A DNA stretch of 64,000 nucleotides from Nocardioides_B sp963810035 (GTDB lineage: Bacteria > Actinomycetota > Actinomycetes > Propionibacteriales > Nocardioidaceae): NCBI GenBank assembly GCA_963810035.1, contig CAWEMA010000006.1:434001-498000 (forward strand). The letters run 5' to 3'. The notes beneath the pieces were generated by a model, which searched no databases, was not told the origin of the DNA, and saw only the letters and a program-made list of their open reading frames with translations. Shown in pieces: positions 49,993 to 58,086 of the stretch. The position numbers and the translations under genes were made by a program. Each line of letters opens with the position of its first letter. Position 1 is the first letter of the stretch.

Positions 49993-50661
49993 TCACCGCC
50001 AGGCGTAGCGGCGCTCCGGCCGGCCGACCTCGCCGTAGCGCAGGCTGACCTCGACCTTTCCGGTCTCGGCGAGGTGCTCGAGGTATCTTCGGGCGCTGAC
50101 CCGGGAGATGCCGAGCATGCTGGCCGTCTCCGCCGCGGACACGTCCCCGGTCTCCCCCGCGACGCCGCGCAGCGAGTCCTCGACCAGCCGGAGCGTCTGG
50201 GGGCTGAACCCCTTGGGCAGCCGCCGGTCCGCTCCGGAGACCCCGAAGACCCGGTCGATGTCGGCCTGGTCGGCCTGCTCGCCGGCCATCCCGGCGTACG
50301 CCTGCTGGTAGTGCTCGAGGCGCACCCGCAGGTCGTCGTAGGAGAACGGCTTCATCAGGTAGTGCACGATCCCGCCGCGCAGCGCCCGCCGGACGGTGTC
50401 CGCCTCCCGGGCGGCGGAGATCACGAGTACGTCGACCTCGGGCGCCGCCTCACGCAGGGCGCCGAGCAGGTCGAGGCCGGACACGTCGGGGAGGTACACG
50501 TCGAGCAGCACCAGGTCGGGCTGCAGCCGCTCGGCCTCCCGGATCGCCTCGGCGCCGGTGTGCGCGACGCCGGACACCGTGAACCCGGGGGTGCGCTCGA
50601 CGAAGCCGGTGTGGATCTTCGCGACCATGAAGTCGTCGTCGACGACCATCACCTCGATCAC
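49993..50661 (-). CDS. CitB/DcuR-family response regulator
   Basis: The 222-aa protein has a receiver domain (VMVVDDDFMVAKIHTGFVER, phosphoacceptor in LVLLDVYLPDVSG, and YLMKPFSYDDL) and a C-terminal winged helix (AAETASMLGISRVSARRYLE) like DcuR/CitB. It should activate transport genes when phosphorylated by the adjacent kinase. The GTG overlaps the kinase stop, with GGAGGTG 5 nt upstream. Direct and inverted repeats in the 147-bp region between kinase and tctC are candidate binding sites. Confidence 0.9.
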   Translation of the reverse strand: MIEVMVVDDDFMVAKIHTGFVERTPGFTVSGVAHTGAEAIREAERLQPDLVLLDVYLPDVSGLDLLGALREAAPEVDVLVISAAREADTVRRALRGGIVHYLMKPFSYDDLRVRLEHYQQAYAGMAGEQADQADIDRVFGVSGADRRLPKGFSPQTLRLVEDSLRGVAGETGDVSAAETASMLGISRVSARRYLEHLAETGKVEVSLRYGEVGRPERRYAWR

Positions 50662-52277
50662 GCGTTCACCTCCGGCTGGTCCGCCGCGGTCTGCAGCATC
50701 GGCAGGGTAGCGGTGAACACCGCGCCGTGGTCGTTGTGCACGGTCACGTCTCCCCCGCGCCGGCGGCACACCAGCCGGGTCAGGGCCAGGCCGAAGCCCC
50801 GGCCACCGTCCACGGCGGACCCCTTGGTGGTGTAGCCCTGCCGGAACACGTCCTCGGTGTCCCGGACACCCGGCCCGCTGTCGCTGACCGAGACCACGAT
50901 CGCCTCGCCGTCGTCGTGCAGGCGCACGTCGACCCGCGGCTCGTCCGCGGACACGGCTGCGTCCAGGGCGTTGTCGATCAGGTTGCCGACGACCGTCGTG
51001 AGGTCGCGCGACATCGCGCCGTACACCTTGCCGACCCGGGAGTCCGGGGCCAGCCGCAGGTCCACGCCGCGCTCGGTGGCGAGGCTCGCCTTGGCGATCA
51101 GCAGGGCGGCCACGGTCGCGTCGGCGACCCGTGAGGTGACCTCGTCGTACAGCGACGTGCGGCTCATCCGCACCCCGTCCACGAACCGCACCACCTCGTC
51201 GTACTCCTCGAGGTGCAGCAGCCCGCTGATCGTGTGCAGCTGGTTGGCGAACTCGTGCGTCTGGGCCCGCAGCGTGTCGCTGGTCGCACGGCTGGTGCCG
51301 AGCTCACGCTCCAGCGCGGACAGCTCGGTCCGGTCGCGCAGCGTGGTCACCGAGCCGATCACCTGGCCGTGCGAGCGCATCGGCCTCCGGTTGAAGGCGA
51401 GCACCTTGTCGCCCACCAGCACCAGCCGGTCGGGGTCGGGCTGCCGGCTGGTGAGCACCTCGACCAGCTGCTCATCGACCTGGAGCTCGTCGAGGCGGCG
51501 GCCGACACAGTCCGCGGGCAGCTGGAGCAGCCGACGGGCGCTGTCGTTGACCACCGTGATCCGCTGCTGCGGGTCGAGCGCGACCACGCCCTCCTTCACG
51601 CCGTGCACCAGCGCCTCGCGGTGCTCGACGAGCCCGGCGATCTCGGCCGGCTCCATGCCCAGGGTCTGCCGCTTCACCCGCCGCGAGAGCAGCAGCGAGC
51701 CACCGACCCCGAGCACGCTCGCGACGCCGAGGTAGGCCAGCAGGTTGGGGGTGACGTCCCCGAGCCGGCTCCACACGGACGGTACGTCGCGGCCGACCGC
51801 CGCGATGCCGACGACCTCCCCGTGCACGTCGTAGACGGGCACCTGCGCCAGCACCACGTCCCGGCCGTCGACCGACTGCGTGCCGGTCCAGGCCGCCCCG
51901 GACAGCACCCGGCTCGGGCCCAGCGCGACCCGCTCGCCGACCTGGGTGGGGTCCGAGGACACCAGCACCACCCGGTCGGTCCGGGCCAGGAACACCGAGG
52001 TCGAGCCGGACACGGTGCGCACCGACTCGGCCACCGACGCGAGCCCCGACCGGTCGTAGGGCTGCGCCCCGACGATCCGCTGCCGCACGGTCGGGTTCGC
52101 GGCGAGGTTCTCGGCGGCGTTCAGGGCCGGGCGGACCTCGCCCCGCTCGAACGTGCGGGCGGTCTGGGCCAGCGAGATCGCGCCCACCGCGACCAGCACC
52201 ACGAGCACGATGAGCACCTGGAGCAGGAGGTACTGACCCGCCAGGGTCATCTCGCGTCGCCTCGCCGTGAACAGCAC
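50658..52277 (-). CDS. CitA/DcuS-family sensor histidine kinase
   Basis: The 539-aa kinase has a membrane helix at about residues 14-36, an extracellular PAS-type sensor of about 140 residues, a second helix near 178-200, a cytosolic PAS domain, and a kinase core with the phospho-His in RAQTHEFANQLHTISGLL. The N box is LIDNALDAAV and G boxes are DSGPGV and GRGFGLAL. This architecture is used to sense citrate, C4-dicarboxylates or similar acids. Its place opposite tctCBA strongly suggests it controls that transporter. The GTG follows CATCCT by 6 nt. Confidence 0.92.
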   Translation of the reverse strand: MLFTARRREMTLAGQYLLLQVLIVLVVLVAVGAISLAQTARTFERGEVRPALNAAENLAANPTVRQRIVGAQPYDRSGLASVAESVRTVSGSTSVFLARTDRVVLVSSDPTQVGERVALGPSRVLSGAAWTGTQSVDGRDVVLAQVPVYDVHGEVVGIAAVGRDVPSVWSRLGDVTPNLLAYLGVASVLGVGGSLLLSRRVKRQTLGMEPAEIAGLVEHREALVHGVKEGVVALDPQQRITVVNDSARRLLQLPADCVGRRLDELQVDEQLVEVLTSRQPDPDRLVLVGDKVLAFNRRPMRSHGQVIGSVTTLRDRTELSALERELGTSRATSDTLRAQTHEFANQLHTISGLLHLEEYDEVVRFVDGVRMSRTSLYDEVTSRVADATVAALLIAKASLATERGVDLRLAPDSRVGKVYGAMSRDLTTVVGNLIDNALDAAVSADEPRVDVRLHDDGEAIVVSVSDSGPGVRDTEDVFRQGYTTKGSAVDGGRGFGLALTRLVCRRRGGDVTVHNDHGAVFTATLPMLQTAADQPEVNA

Positions 52278-52314
52278 CAGATCAGGATGGCACCCGGACG
52301 CCCGCGTGTGCCCG

Positions 52315-52387
52315 TGACCACAATGACCACAACGTCCTTTGAGACCGCAATCGTGACGGCAGTCACACGAGCGACCAGGGTCTGGTC
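52315..52387. promoter_or_regulatory. Candidate operator region for tctCBA and citAB
   Basis: Between the divergent operons lie a perfect 9-bp tandem repeat (tgaccacaa at 52315-52323 and 52324-52332), an inverted repeat gtgac-ggca-gtcac (52353-52366) and gaccag-ggt-ctggtc (52373-52387). These are plausible sites for the CitB-like regulator. Confidence 0.45.
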
Positions 52388-52423
52388 ATCAGACCCACTT
52401 CCTGACGCACGAGAGGACCCACC

Positions 52424-53434
52424 ATGCGTCGCAACCGAGCTCTCCGACTGAGCAGCCTCACCGCCCTCGTGGCCGGCCTGGCCCTCGCCGCCTCTGCCTG
52501 CGGCGTCACCAGCACGAGTGCCGACAGCAGCACCGACAGCGGCAAGCCGCTCACCGACCTGCGGATCATGGTCCCGAACACCCCGGGCGGCGGCTACGAC
52601 ATCACCGCGCGCACCGCGGCCAAGGTGATGGAGGACGACGACATCACCTCCGGCACCGAGGTGTTCAACCTCGAGGGTGCCGGGGGAACGGTCGGCCTGG
52701 CCCGCACCGTGAACGAGAAGGGCAACGGCGACCTGACGATGCTGATGGGGCTCGGCGTGGTCGGCGCGAGCTACACCAACAAGTCCCAGGCGACGCTGAC
52801 CGAGACCACGCCGATCGCCCGGCTGATCGAGGAGTACGGCGCCGTCATGGTGCCGAAGGACTCGCCGTTCAAGACGATCGACGACCTGGTGACGGCGTGG
52901 AAGGCGAACCCGCGCGCGATCAGCGTCGGCGGCGGCTCCTCCCCCGGTGGCCCCGACCACCTGCTGCCGATGCAGCTCGCCAAGACCGTGGGCATCGACC
53001 CGCGCCAGGTGAACTTCGTGCAGTACGACGGCGGCGGCGACCTGCTCCCGGCCATCCTCGGCAACAAGATCGACGTCGCCACCTCCGGTGCCGGTGAGTT
53101 CAAGGACCAGATCGCCAACGGCGACATCCGGGTGCTGGCCACCAGCGGCGACGAGCGCATCGACGGCATCGACGCCCCGACGTTCAAGGAGTCGGGCATC
53201 GACCTGGTCTTCACCAACTGGCGAGGCGTGGTGGCTCCCCCCGGCATCAGCGACGCCCAGCGCGAGCGGCTCGTCGACGCCTTCCAGAAGATGCACGAGA
53301 CCAAGGAGTGGAAGGCCGCCCTCGAGGCGAACAGCTGGGCCGACGCGTTCGAGACCAGCGACCAGTTCGGCGAGTTCCTCCAGGAGCAGGACAAGCGCGT
53401 CGCGGACACGCTGCGCGAGCTGGGCCTGGCATGA
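52424..53434 (+). CDS. tctC: Tripartite tricarboxylate transporter substrate-binding lipoprotein
   Basis: The 336-aa protein has a lipoprotein signal (LAASACGVTS, with lipidation at the Cys near residue 26) and the TctC/Bug fold, with PNTPGGGYDITARTAAKVM and the pocket region GGGSSPGGPDHLLPMQLA. It captures a tricarboxylate or related carboxylate outside the cell and delivers it to TctAB. GAGAGGAC precedes the ATG. It heads the operon and its stop overlaps tctB. Confidence 0.93.
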   Translation: MRRNRALRLSSLTALVAGLALAASACGVTSTSADSSTDSGKPLTDLRIMVPNTPGGGYDITARTAAKVMEDDDITSGTEVFNLEGAGGTVGLARTVNEKGNGDLTMLMGLGVVGASYTNKSQATLTETTPIARLIEEYGAVMVPKDSPFKTIDDLVTAWKANPRAISVGGGSSPGGPDHLLPMQLAKTVGIDPRQVNFVQYDGGGDLLPAILGNKIDVATSGAGEFKDQIANGDIRVLATSGDERIDGIDAPTFKESGIDLVFTNWRGVVAPPGISDAQRERLVDAFQKMHETKEWKAALEANSWADAFETSDQFGEFLQEQDKRVADTLRELGLA

Positions 53435-53952
53435 GCACGACCACCTCGGGTGGTCCGCTGCGACAGCGGCTGCAGGGCCGCTCCGAGCTGGGGGTCGCCC
53501 TCCTGCTCGGGGCGGTCGGCGCCGTCGTCCTGGTGGATGCCCTGCGCCTGGACGCGCCGACCACCGACTCGGACCTGGTCGGCCCGCAGGCCTTCCCGAT
53601 CGCGGTCGGCGGGCTGCTGCTGGCCTGCGCGCTGCTGCTGGGCCTCGACGTGCTGCGCGGGGGCCACGGCCAGGCCGAGGAAGGCGAGGACGTCGACCTG
53701 ACGGCGCCGACCGAGTGGCGGGTCGTGCTCCCCCTGCTCGGCGTGTTCGTCGCGAACGTGCTGCTGATCGACGTGCTCGGCTGGGTGCTCTCCGGGGCGC
53801 TGCTGTTCTTCGGCTGCGCCTGGTCGCTGGGCAGCCGCCACTACGTGCGGGACGGGGTGATCTCGCTGGCGATCTCGCTCGTCACGTTCTACGGCTTCTA
53901 CCTCGGGCTGGGCATCCACCTGCCCGCCGGCGTGCTGGAAGGGGTGTTGTGA
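53431..53952 (+). CDS. tctB: Tripartite tricarboxylate transporter small membrane subunit
   Basis: The 173-aa protein has four membrane helices with the TctB pattern (ELGVALLLGAVGAVVLVDAL, GPQAFPIAVGGLLLACALLL). An acidic cytosolic loop (QAEEGEDVDLTAP) separates helices 2 and 3. It is the small partner of TctA in the secondary transporter. ATGA overlaps on both sides couple it to tctC and tctA. Confidence 0.9.
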   Translation: MSTTTSGGPLRQRLQGRSELGVALLLGAVGAVVLVDALRLDAPTTDSDLVGPQAFPIAVGGLLLACALLLGLDVLRGGHGQAEEGEDVDLTAPTEWRVVLPLLGVFVANVLLIDVLGWVLSGALLFFGCAWSLGSRHYVRDGVISLAISLVTFYGFYLGLGIHLPAGVLEGVL

Positions 53953-55499
53953 TGGACGTCTGGTCCTCCCTGCTCGACGGGTTCGGCACCGCGCTGACCC
54001 CCGAGAACCTGCTCTACGCGCTGGTCGGGGTGCTGCTCGGCACCGCGGTCGGTGTCCTGCCCGGCCTCGGCCCGGCGATGACGGTGGCCCTGCTGCTGCC
54101 GGTCACCTTCGCCCTGGAGCCGGCGAGCGCGTTCATCATGTTCGCCGGCATCTACTACGGCGGCATGTACGGCGGCTCGACCACCTCGATCCTGCTGAAC
54201 ACACCCGGGGAGTCCTCGTCGGTGGTGACCGCCATCGAGGGCAACAAGATGGCCAAGGGCGGGCGGGCCGCCCAAGCGCTGGCGACGGCTGCGATCGGGT
54301 CGTTCATCGCCGGCACCATCGGCACGGTGCTGCTCGTGGTGTTCGCGCCGATCGTGGTGCGCTTCGCGGTCAGCCTCGGCAACCCGAGCTACTTCGCGAT
54401 CATGATCCTGTCGCTGCTCGCGGTGACCGCGGTGCTCGGCAGCTCCCGGCTGCGCGGGTTCTGCGCCCTCGGTCTCGGCCTGACCCTCGGGCTGGTCGGA
54501 GCCGACCCGATCTCCGGCCAGCAGCGGCTGACGTTCGGCCTCCCGCTGCTCGTCGACGGCATCGACGTCGTCGTCGTCGCAGTGGCGATCTTCGCGGTCG
54601 GCGAGGCGTTGTGGGTGGCGGCGCACCTGCGCCGTACCTCCGCGCACGTGATCCCGGTGGGCCAGCCATGGATGGGCAAGGAGGACTGGAAGCGGTCCTG
54701 GAAGCCCTGGCTGCGCGGTACGGCGTACGGCTTCCCGTTCGGCGCGCTGCCCGCCGGTGGCGCGGAGATCCCGACGTTCTTGTCCTACGTCACCGAGAAG
54801 CGGCTGTCGAAGCGGCCCGAGGAGTTCGGGCACGGGGCCATCGAGGGCGTCGCGGGCCCGGAGGCGGCCAACAACGCCTCGGCCGCCGGCACCCTGGTGC
54901 CGATGCTCTCGCTGGGCCTGCCGACCAACGCGACGGCGGCCGTGATGTTGGCGGCGTTCACCCAGTACGGCATCCAGCCCGGCCCGCTGCTGTTCGACCG
55001 CGAGCCGCAGCTGGTGTGGGCGCTGATCGCGAGCCTGTTCATCGGCAACACACTGCTGCTGCTGATCAACCTGCCGCTCGCCCCGGCGTGGGCACGGCTG
55101 CTGCAGATCCCCCGGCCCTACCTCTACGCGGGCATCGTGTTCTTCGCGACGCTCGGGGCCTACTCGGTGAACCTGCAGGCCTTCGACCTCGGCATCCTGC
55201 TGGTGCTCGGCGTGCTCGGCTTCATGATGCGGCGCTACGGGCTGCCGGTGCTGCCCCTGGTGCTCGGGGTGATCCTCGGCCCACGCCTGGAGAAGCAGCT
55301 GCGCACGTCCCTGCAGCTCAGCGACGGGCACGTCTCCGGGCTGTGGTCCGAGCCGGTCGCCGTGGTGGTCTACGTGGTCGTCGCGCTGGTCCTGGTGTGG
55401 CCGCTGGTCATCCGGTTCGCCGGCCGGCGGGGCGCCGTACCGGTCCCGCCAGCCCCCGCCGAGACCCGTCCGGAGCAGGAGAAGGTGAGCTCGCGATGA
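53952..55499 (+). CDS. tctA: Tripartite tricarboxylate transporter large membrane subunit
   Basis: The 515-aa protein has about 12 helices with the two TctA repeat signatures: GVLPGLGPAMTVALLLPVTF and GIYYGGMYGGSTTSILLNTP in the first half, and EAANNASAAGTLVPMLSLGLP in the second. It moves the carboxylate across the membrane with a proton or sodium gradient. It is coupled by overlap to tctB and to the usp gene. A short hydrophilic tail ends the protein. Confidence 0.94.
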   Translation: MDVWSSLLDGFGTALTPENLLYALVGVLLGTAVGVLPGLGPAMTVALLLPVTFALEPASAFIMFAGIYYGGMYGGSTTSILLNTPGESSSVVTAIEGNKMAKGGRAAQALATAAIGSFIAGTIGTVLLVVFAPIVVRFAVSLGNPSYFAIMILSLLAVTAVLGSSRLRGFCALGLGLTLGLVGADPISGQQRLTFGLPLLVDGIDVVVVAVAIFAVGEALWVAAHLRRTSAHVIPVGQPWMGKEDWKRSWKPWLRGTAYGFPFGALPAGGAEIPTFLSYVTEKRLSKRPEEFGHGAIEGVAGPEAANNASAAGTLVPMLSLGLPTNATAAVMLAAFTQYGIQPGPLLFDREPQLVWALIASLFIGNTLLLLINLPLAPAWARLLQIPRPYLYAGIVFFATLGAYSVNLQAFDLGILLVLGVLGFMMRRYGLPVLPLVLGVILGPRLEKQLRTSLQLSDGHVSGLWSEPVAVVVYVVVALVLVWPLVIRFAGRRGAVPVPPAPAETRPEQEKVSSR

Positions 55500-55891
55500 G
55501 CGTGGTGGTGGGGTACGTCCCGCGCCGTGAGGGCGAGACCGCGCTCACGCACGCGATGGCCGAGGCCCGGTCCCGGGACACCCGGCTGGTGGTGGTCAAC
55601 ACCTCGCGCGGAGACGCCACCGTTGACCAGCGCTACGTCGACGACGAGCAGCTGGACGCGCTGCTGGCCCGGCTCGCCGAGTCCGGCGTCGAGCACCAGG
55701 TCGTGCACACGACGCGCGGGCTGGAGGCCTCCGAGGAGATCCTCGCGGTCGCGCAGGAGCACCGGGCGGAGCTGATCGTGATCGGCCTCCGGCGCCGGTC
55801 CCCGGTCGGCAAGCTGCTGATGGGCAGCACCGCCCAGCGGGTCCTCCTCGACGCCGCCTGCCCGGTCCTCGCCGTCAAGCCCCCTCGTTGA
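55496..55891 (+). CDS. Universal stress protein (UspA) family
   Basis: The 131-aa protein is a single Usp domain with the ATP-binding G-x2-G-x9-G-(S/T) motif in GLRRRSPVGKLLMGSTAQRVL. It overlaps the tctA stop and is probably expressed with the transporter, as small usp genes often accompany TctABC or TRAP systems. The stop codon lies within an intergenic repeat unit (cgTTGAgaaggcag). Confidence 0.9.
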   Translation: MSVVVGYVPRREGETALTHAMAEARSRDTRLVVVNTSRGDATVDQRYVDDEQLDALLARLAESGVEHQVVHTTRGLEASEEILAVAQEHRAELIVIGLRRRSPVGKLLMGSTAQRVLLDAACPVLAVKPPR

Positions 55892-56025
55892 GAAGGCAGT
55901 TCCTTCCCGTTGAGAAGGCAGTTCCTTACGCTCGAAACGCCAGTTCCTCCCCGGGTGCGGGGAGGAACTGGCGTCTCGTCAGGGAACTTCTGACCTCTCG
56001 CAGGGAAGGACCTGCCTTCTCAACG
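55886..56025. repeat. Composite intergenic repeat with central terminator hairpin
   Basis: A 20-bp unit (cgttgagaaggcagttcctt) occurs twice in direct orientation (55886-55905, 55908-55927) and once inverted with one change (56003-56025, including ccc). Between them a perfect 17-bp stem (55937-55953 with 55958-55974, loop ggtg) acts as a bidirectional terminator and itself repeats the cagttcct word. The first unit contains the stop codon of usp; the inverted one contains the stop codon of the RodZ-like gene. Confidence 0.85.
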
Positions 56026-58086
56026 GGAGGGGCGGTGGAAGGTACGACGGCCGGGCTCGCCCAGCGCACCGAGGGAGCCTTTGTCCTTGCCGTTGACCTG
56101 GGCCTCGAGGGCGCCCGCGTCCTGCGCCTTCACGCTCACCGGCGGGACCGCCTTGATGGTCCGCTTCTCGCCCAGCACGATCTCGCCGGCCCAGACGACC
56201 TCGCCGGAGGCGTCCCGTACGACGACCTTGGAGCCGTCCTGCGCACCGACCAGCGTCAGCCGGATCGGCTTGGCGGCGGGCGCAGGAGCGGGCGCCCCGG
56301 CACCGGCAGCGGCGTGTCCGGAGTCGACGCCCGCTGACCCGTTCAGCACCGGCGCGGGGCTCTGCAGCAGCTCGGGCGGCTCGGACGCGAACAGCCGGAC
56401 CACGCCCCAGGTCATCACCAGCGCCAGCACGACCCCGACCATCAGCGCCCAGTTCGGGCCGCCCATCGTGCCGCGCATGCTGCCGCTCATCCCGGTGGCC
56501 AGCTCGGCCTCGAACACCCGACGGGCGTTGATCGGCGCCGTCGCGTAGCGCTTGTCGAACATCTCCAGCAGCGGTGCCGGGTCCTTGCCCAGCACCCGCG
56601 CCAGCGTCCGCAGGTGACCGCGGGCGTAGAAGTCGCCACCGCACGGCGCGAAGTCGTCGACCTCGATCGACTCGATGACGTGCGGACGGATCCGGGTGCG
56701 CTCAGCGAGCTCGTCGACACTCAGCCCGACCCGGACGCGGGCCGCGGCCAGCTCCGGGCCGATGACCGGGTCGTAGGCCGGCTCGGTGACGAAGTCGTCG
56801 ATGACCAGCGCGTCGACCGGGTCGCCGAGCGTGGAGATCGGCCGCACGCGCCCGGTGTCGAACGCCGACGGCGGCGCCTCGAACTCCAGGTCCACGCTGC
56901 CGGCCCGACGCAGCTCGCGTCCCTCGGGCAGCGACGTGCGACGCCTGCCGTCCGCGTCGTACCGGTCGGGGTGCAGCGCGACGTTGCCGAGCACGGTCGC
57001 CGGGGTGTCCCGGGTGACCTCCGCACGCTGCGCCCGGCGGGTCTCCCGCAGGGGTACGGCGGCCCGGGCGGCCGGCGGGTCCACCGGAACGGAAGGCTCG
57101 TCCTCGGAGTCGGCCTCGGCGGGGATGTCCGCGTCACGGTCCGCGTCGACGTCGTGGCTGCGGCCCTTGGCGACCCGGGACACGATCGTGCCGATGCCCC
57201 CGAGCAGGCTGCGCCGCAGCGGGCGTTCCCCCGCCTCGGCCTCGTCGGAGGTGGCGTCGGCCAGGTCGGTGGCCGCGTCGGCCTCGTGGGTGGTCTCGTC
57301 CGGGGTCTCGACAGGCTCGACCACCCGGGCAACCGGCGCGGGCTCGACCACCCGGGCAACCGGCGCGGGCTCGACCACCCGGGAAGGCTCGGTCGCAACG
57401 ACCTCGGGGGTGGGCGCGGGGGTCTCGGGGGTGGAGGCGGCCGGCGCCTCGGGCTCGACCTCGGGGGCGGGCTCGGGCTGCACCACGACCACGTCGGCAC
57501 GACCCTGTGCCAGTGCGGCGAGACCGTCGGCGAGGCCCTGGCCCTGCGCGGACAGCCGGGTGGTCAGCCCCATCGGGACCGCGAGCGCGGCGCCGTACAT
57601 CTTCTGGTTCAGCGAGGCCGCCCGGCGTCCCCGGGCGTCGAGCCCGTCGAGCGCCCGCGACAGGCTGTGCGGCGCGAACATCAGCCGCCCGTCCCGGAAC
57701 GGACCCCGGCGCGGCTGCACCACCACCCGGTCCACGGCGTCCCAGGGCAGGCCGCGCCACTGGTTGCCCAGCCGGATGCGCACCCCGAGGTCGTCGGCGA
57801 CCAGCAGCGGCGTGCGCGCGTCGACCAGGTTCGCGAGGTAGACCGCGGCGATCCCGGCCATCACCAGGCAGAGCGCCCAGTCGAGCGCGGCCGCGGACTG
57901 GGTGGCGCGCCACAGGTAGGCGATCGCGATGGCCGAGGCGCCTGCCCCGACCAGGGCGGCGAGCCCGGCGTTGCGGCGGACCACGACCGGCGTTCCGCCG
58001 ACCAGGGTGTCGTCACCGTGAGACGTGCCGGACGAGCCGGACGTGGAGCTGTCGAAGTCGATGGGCTGGTGCATGGCTGCGCTCAC
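56020..58086 (-). CDS. RodZ-like helix-turn-helix membrane protein
   Basis: The 688-aa protein has two N-terminal hydrophobic helices and a PH-like region (residues about 30-130), then a long acidic Pro/Ala/Glu-rich disordered region (about 190-420), a RodZ-type HTH domain (VGLSVDELAERTRIRPHVIE, GDFYARGHLRTLARVLGKDP), one membrane helix (WALMVGVVLALVMTWGVVRL), and a DUF4115-type extracellular domain. RodZ links cytoskeleton and wall synthesis in rods. It starts at 58086 with its ATG overlapping the ftsK stop, and GTG/ATG alternatives follow within 5 codons. The PH-like front part is an extra compared with E. coli RodZ. Confidence 0.8.
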   Translation of the reverse strand: MSAAMHQPIDFDSSTSGSSGTSHGDDTLVGGTPVVVRRNAGLAALVGAGASAIAIAYLWRATQSAAALDWALCLVMAGIAAVYLANLVDARTPLLVADDLGVRIRLGNQWRGLPWDAVDRVVVQPRRGPFRDGRLMFAPHSLSRALDGLDARGRRAASLNQKMYGAALAVPMGLTTRLSAQGQGLADGLAALAQGRADVVVVQPEPAPEVEPEAPAASTPETPAPTPEVVATEPSRVVEPAPVARVVEPAPVARVVEPVETPDETTHEADAATDLADATSDEAEAGERPLRRSLLGGIGTIVSRVAKGRSHDVDADRDADIPAEADSEDEPSVPVDPPAARAAVPLRETRRAQRAEVTRDTPATVLGNVALHPDRYDADGRRRTSLPEGRELRRAGSVDLEFEAPPSAFDTGRVRPISTLGDPVDALVIDDFVTEPAYDPVIGPELAAARVRVGLSVDELAERTRIRPHVIESIEVDDFAPCGGDFYARGHLRTLARVLGKDPAPLLEMFDKRYATAPINARRVFEAELATGMSGSMRGTMGGPNWALMVGVVLALVMTWGVVRLFASEPPELLQSPAPVLNGSAGVDSGHAAAGAGAPAPAPAAKPIRLTLVGAQDGSKVVVRDASGEVVWAGEIVLGEKRTIKAVPPVSVKAQDAGALEAQVNGKDKGSLGALGEPGRRTFHRPSR
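57316..57383. repeat. 27-bp in-frame tandem repeat in the RodZ-like gene
   Basis: The 27-bp unit ctcgaccacccgggcaaccg+cgcggg is present 2.5 times and encodes a repeated RVVEPAPVA peptide. Copy number may vary between strains. Confidence 0.85.

Noticed and set aside
57316..57383. CRISPR-like repeats
   Set aside because: The 27-bp units are tandem without spacers and encode an in-frame RVVEPAPVA repeat.
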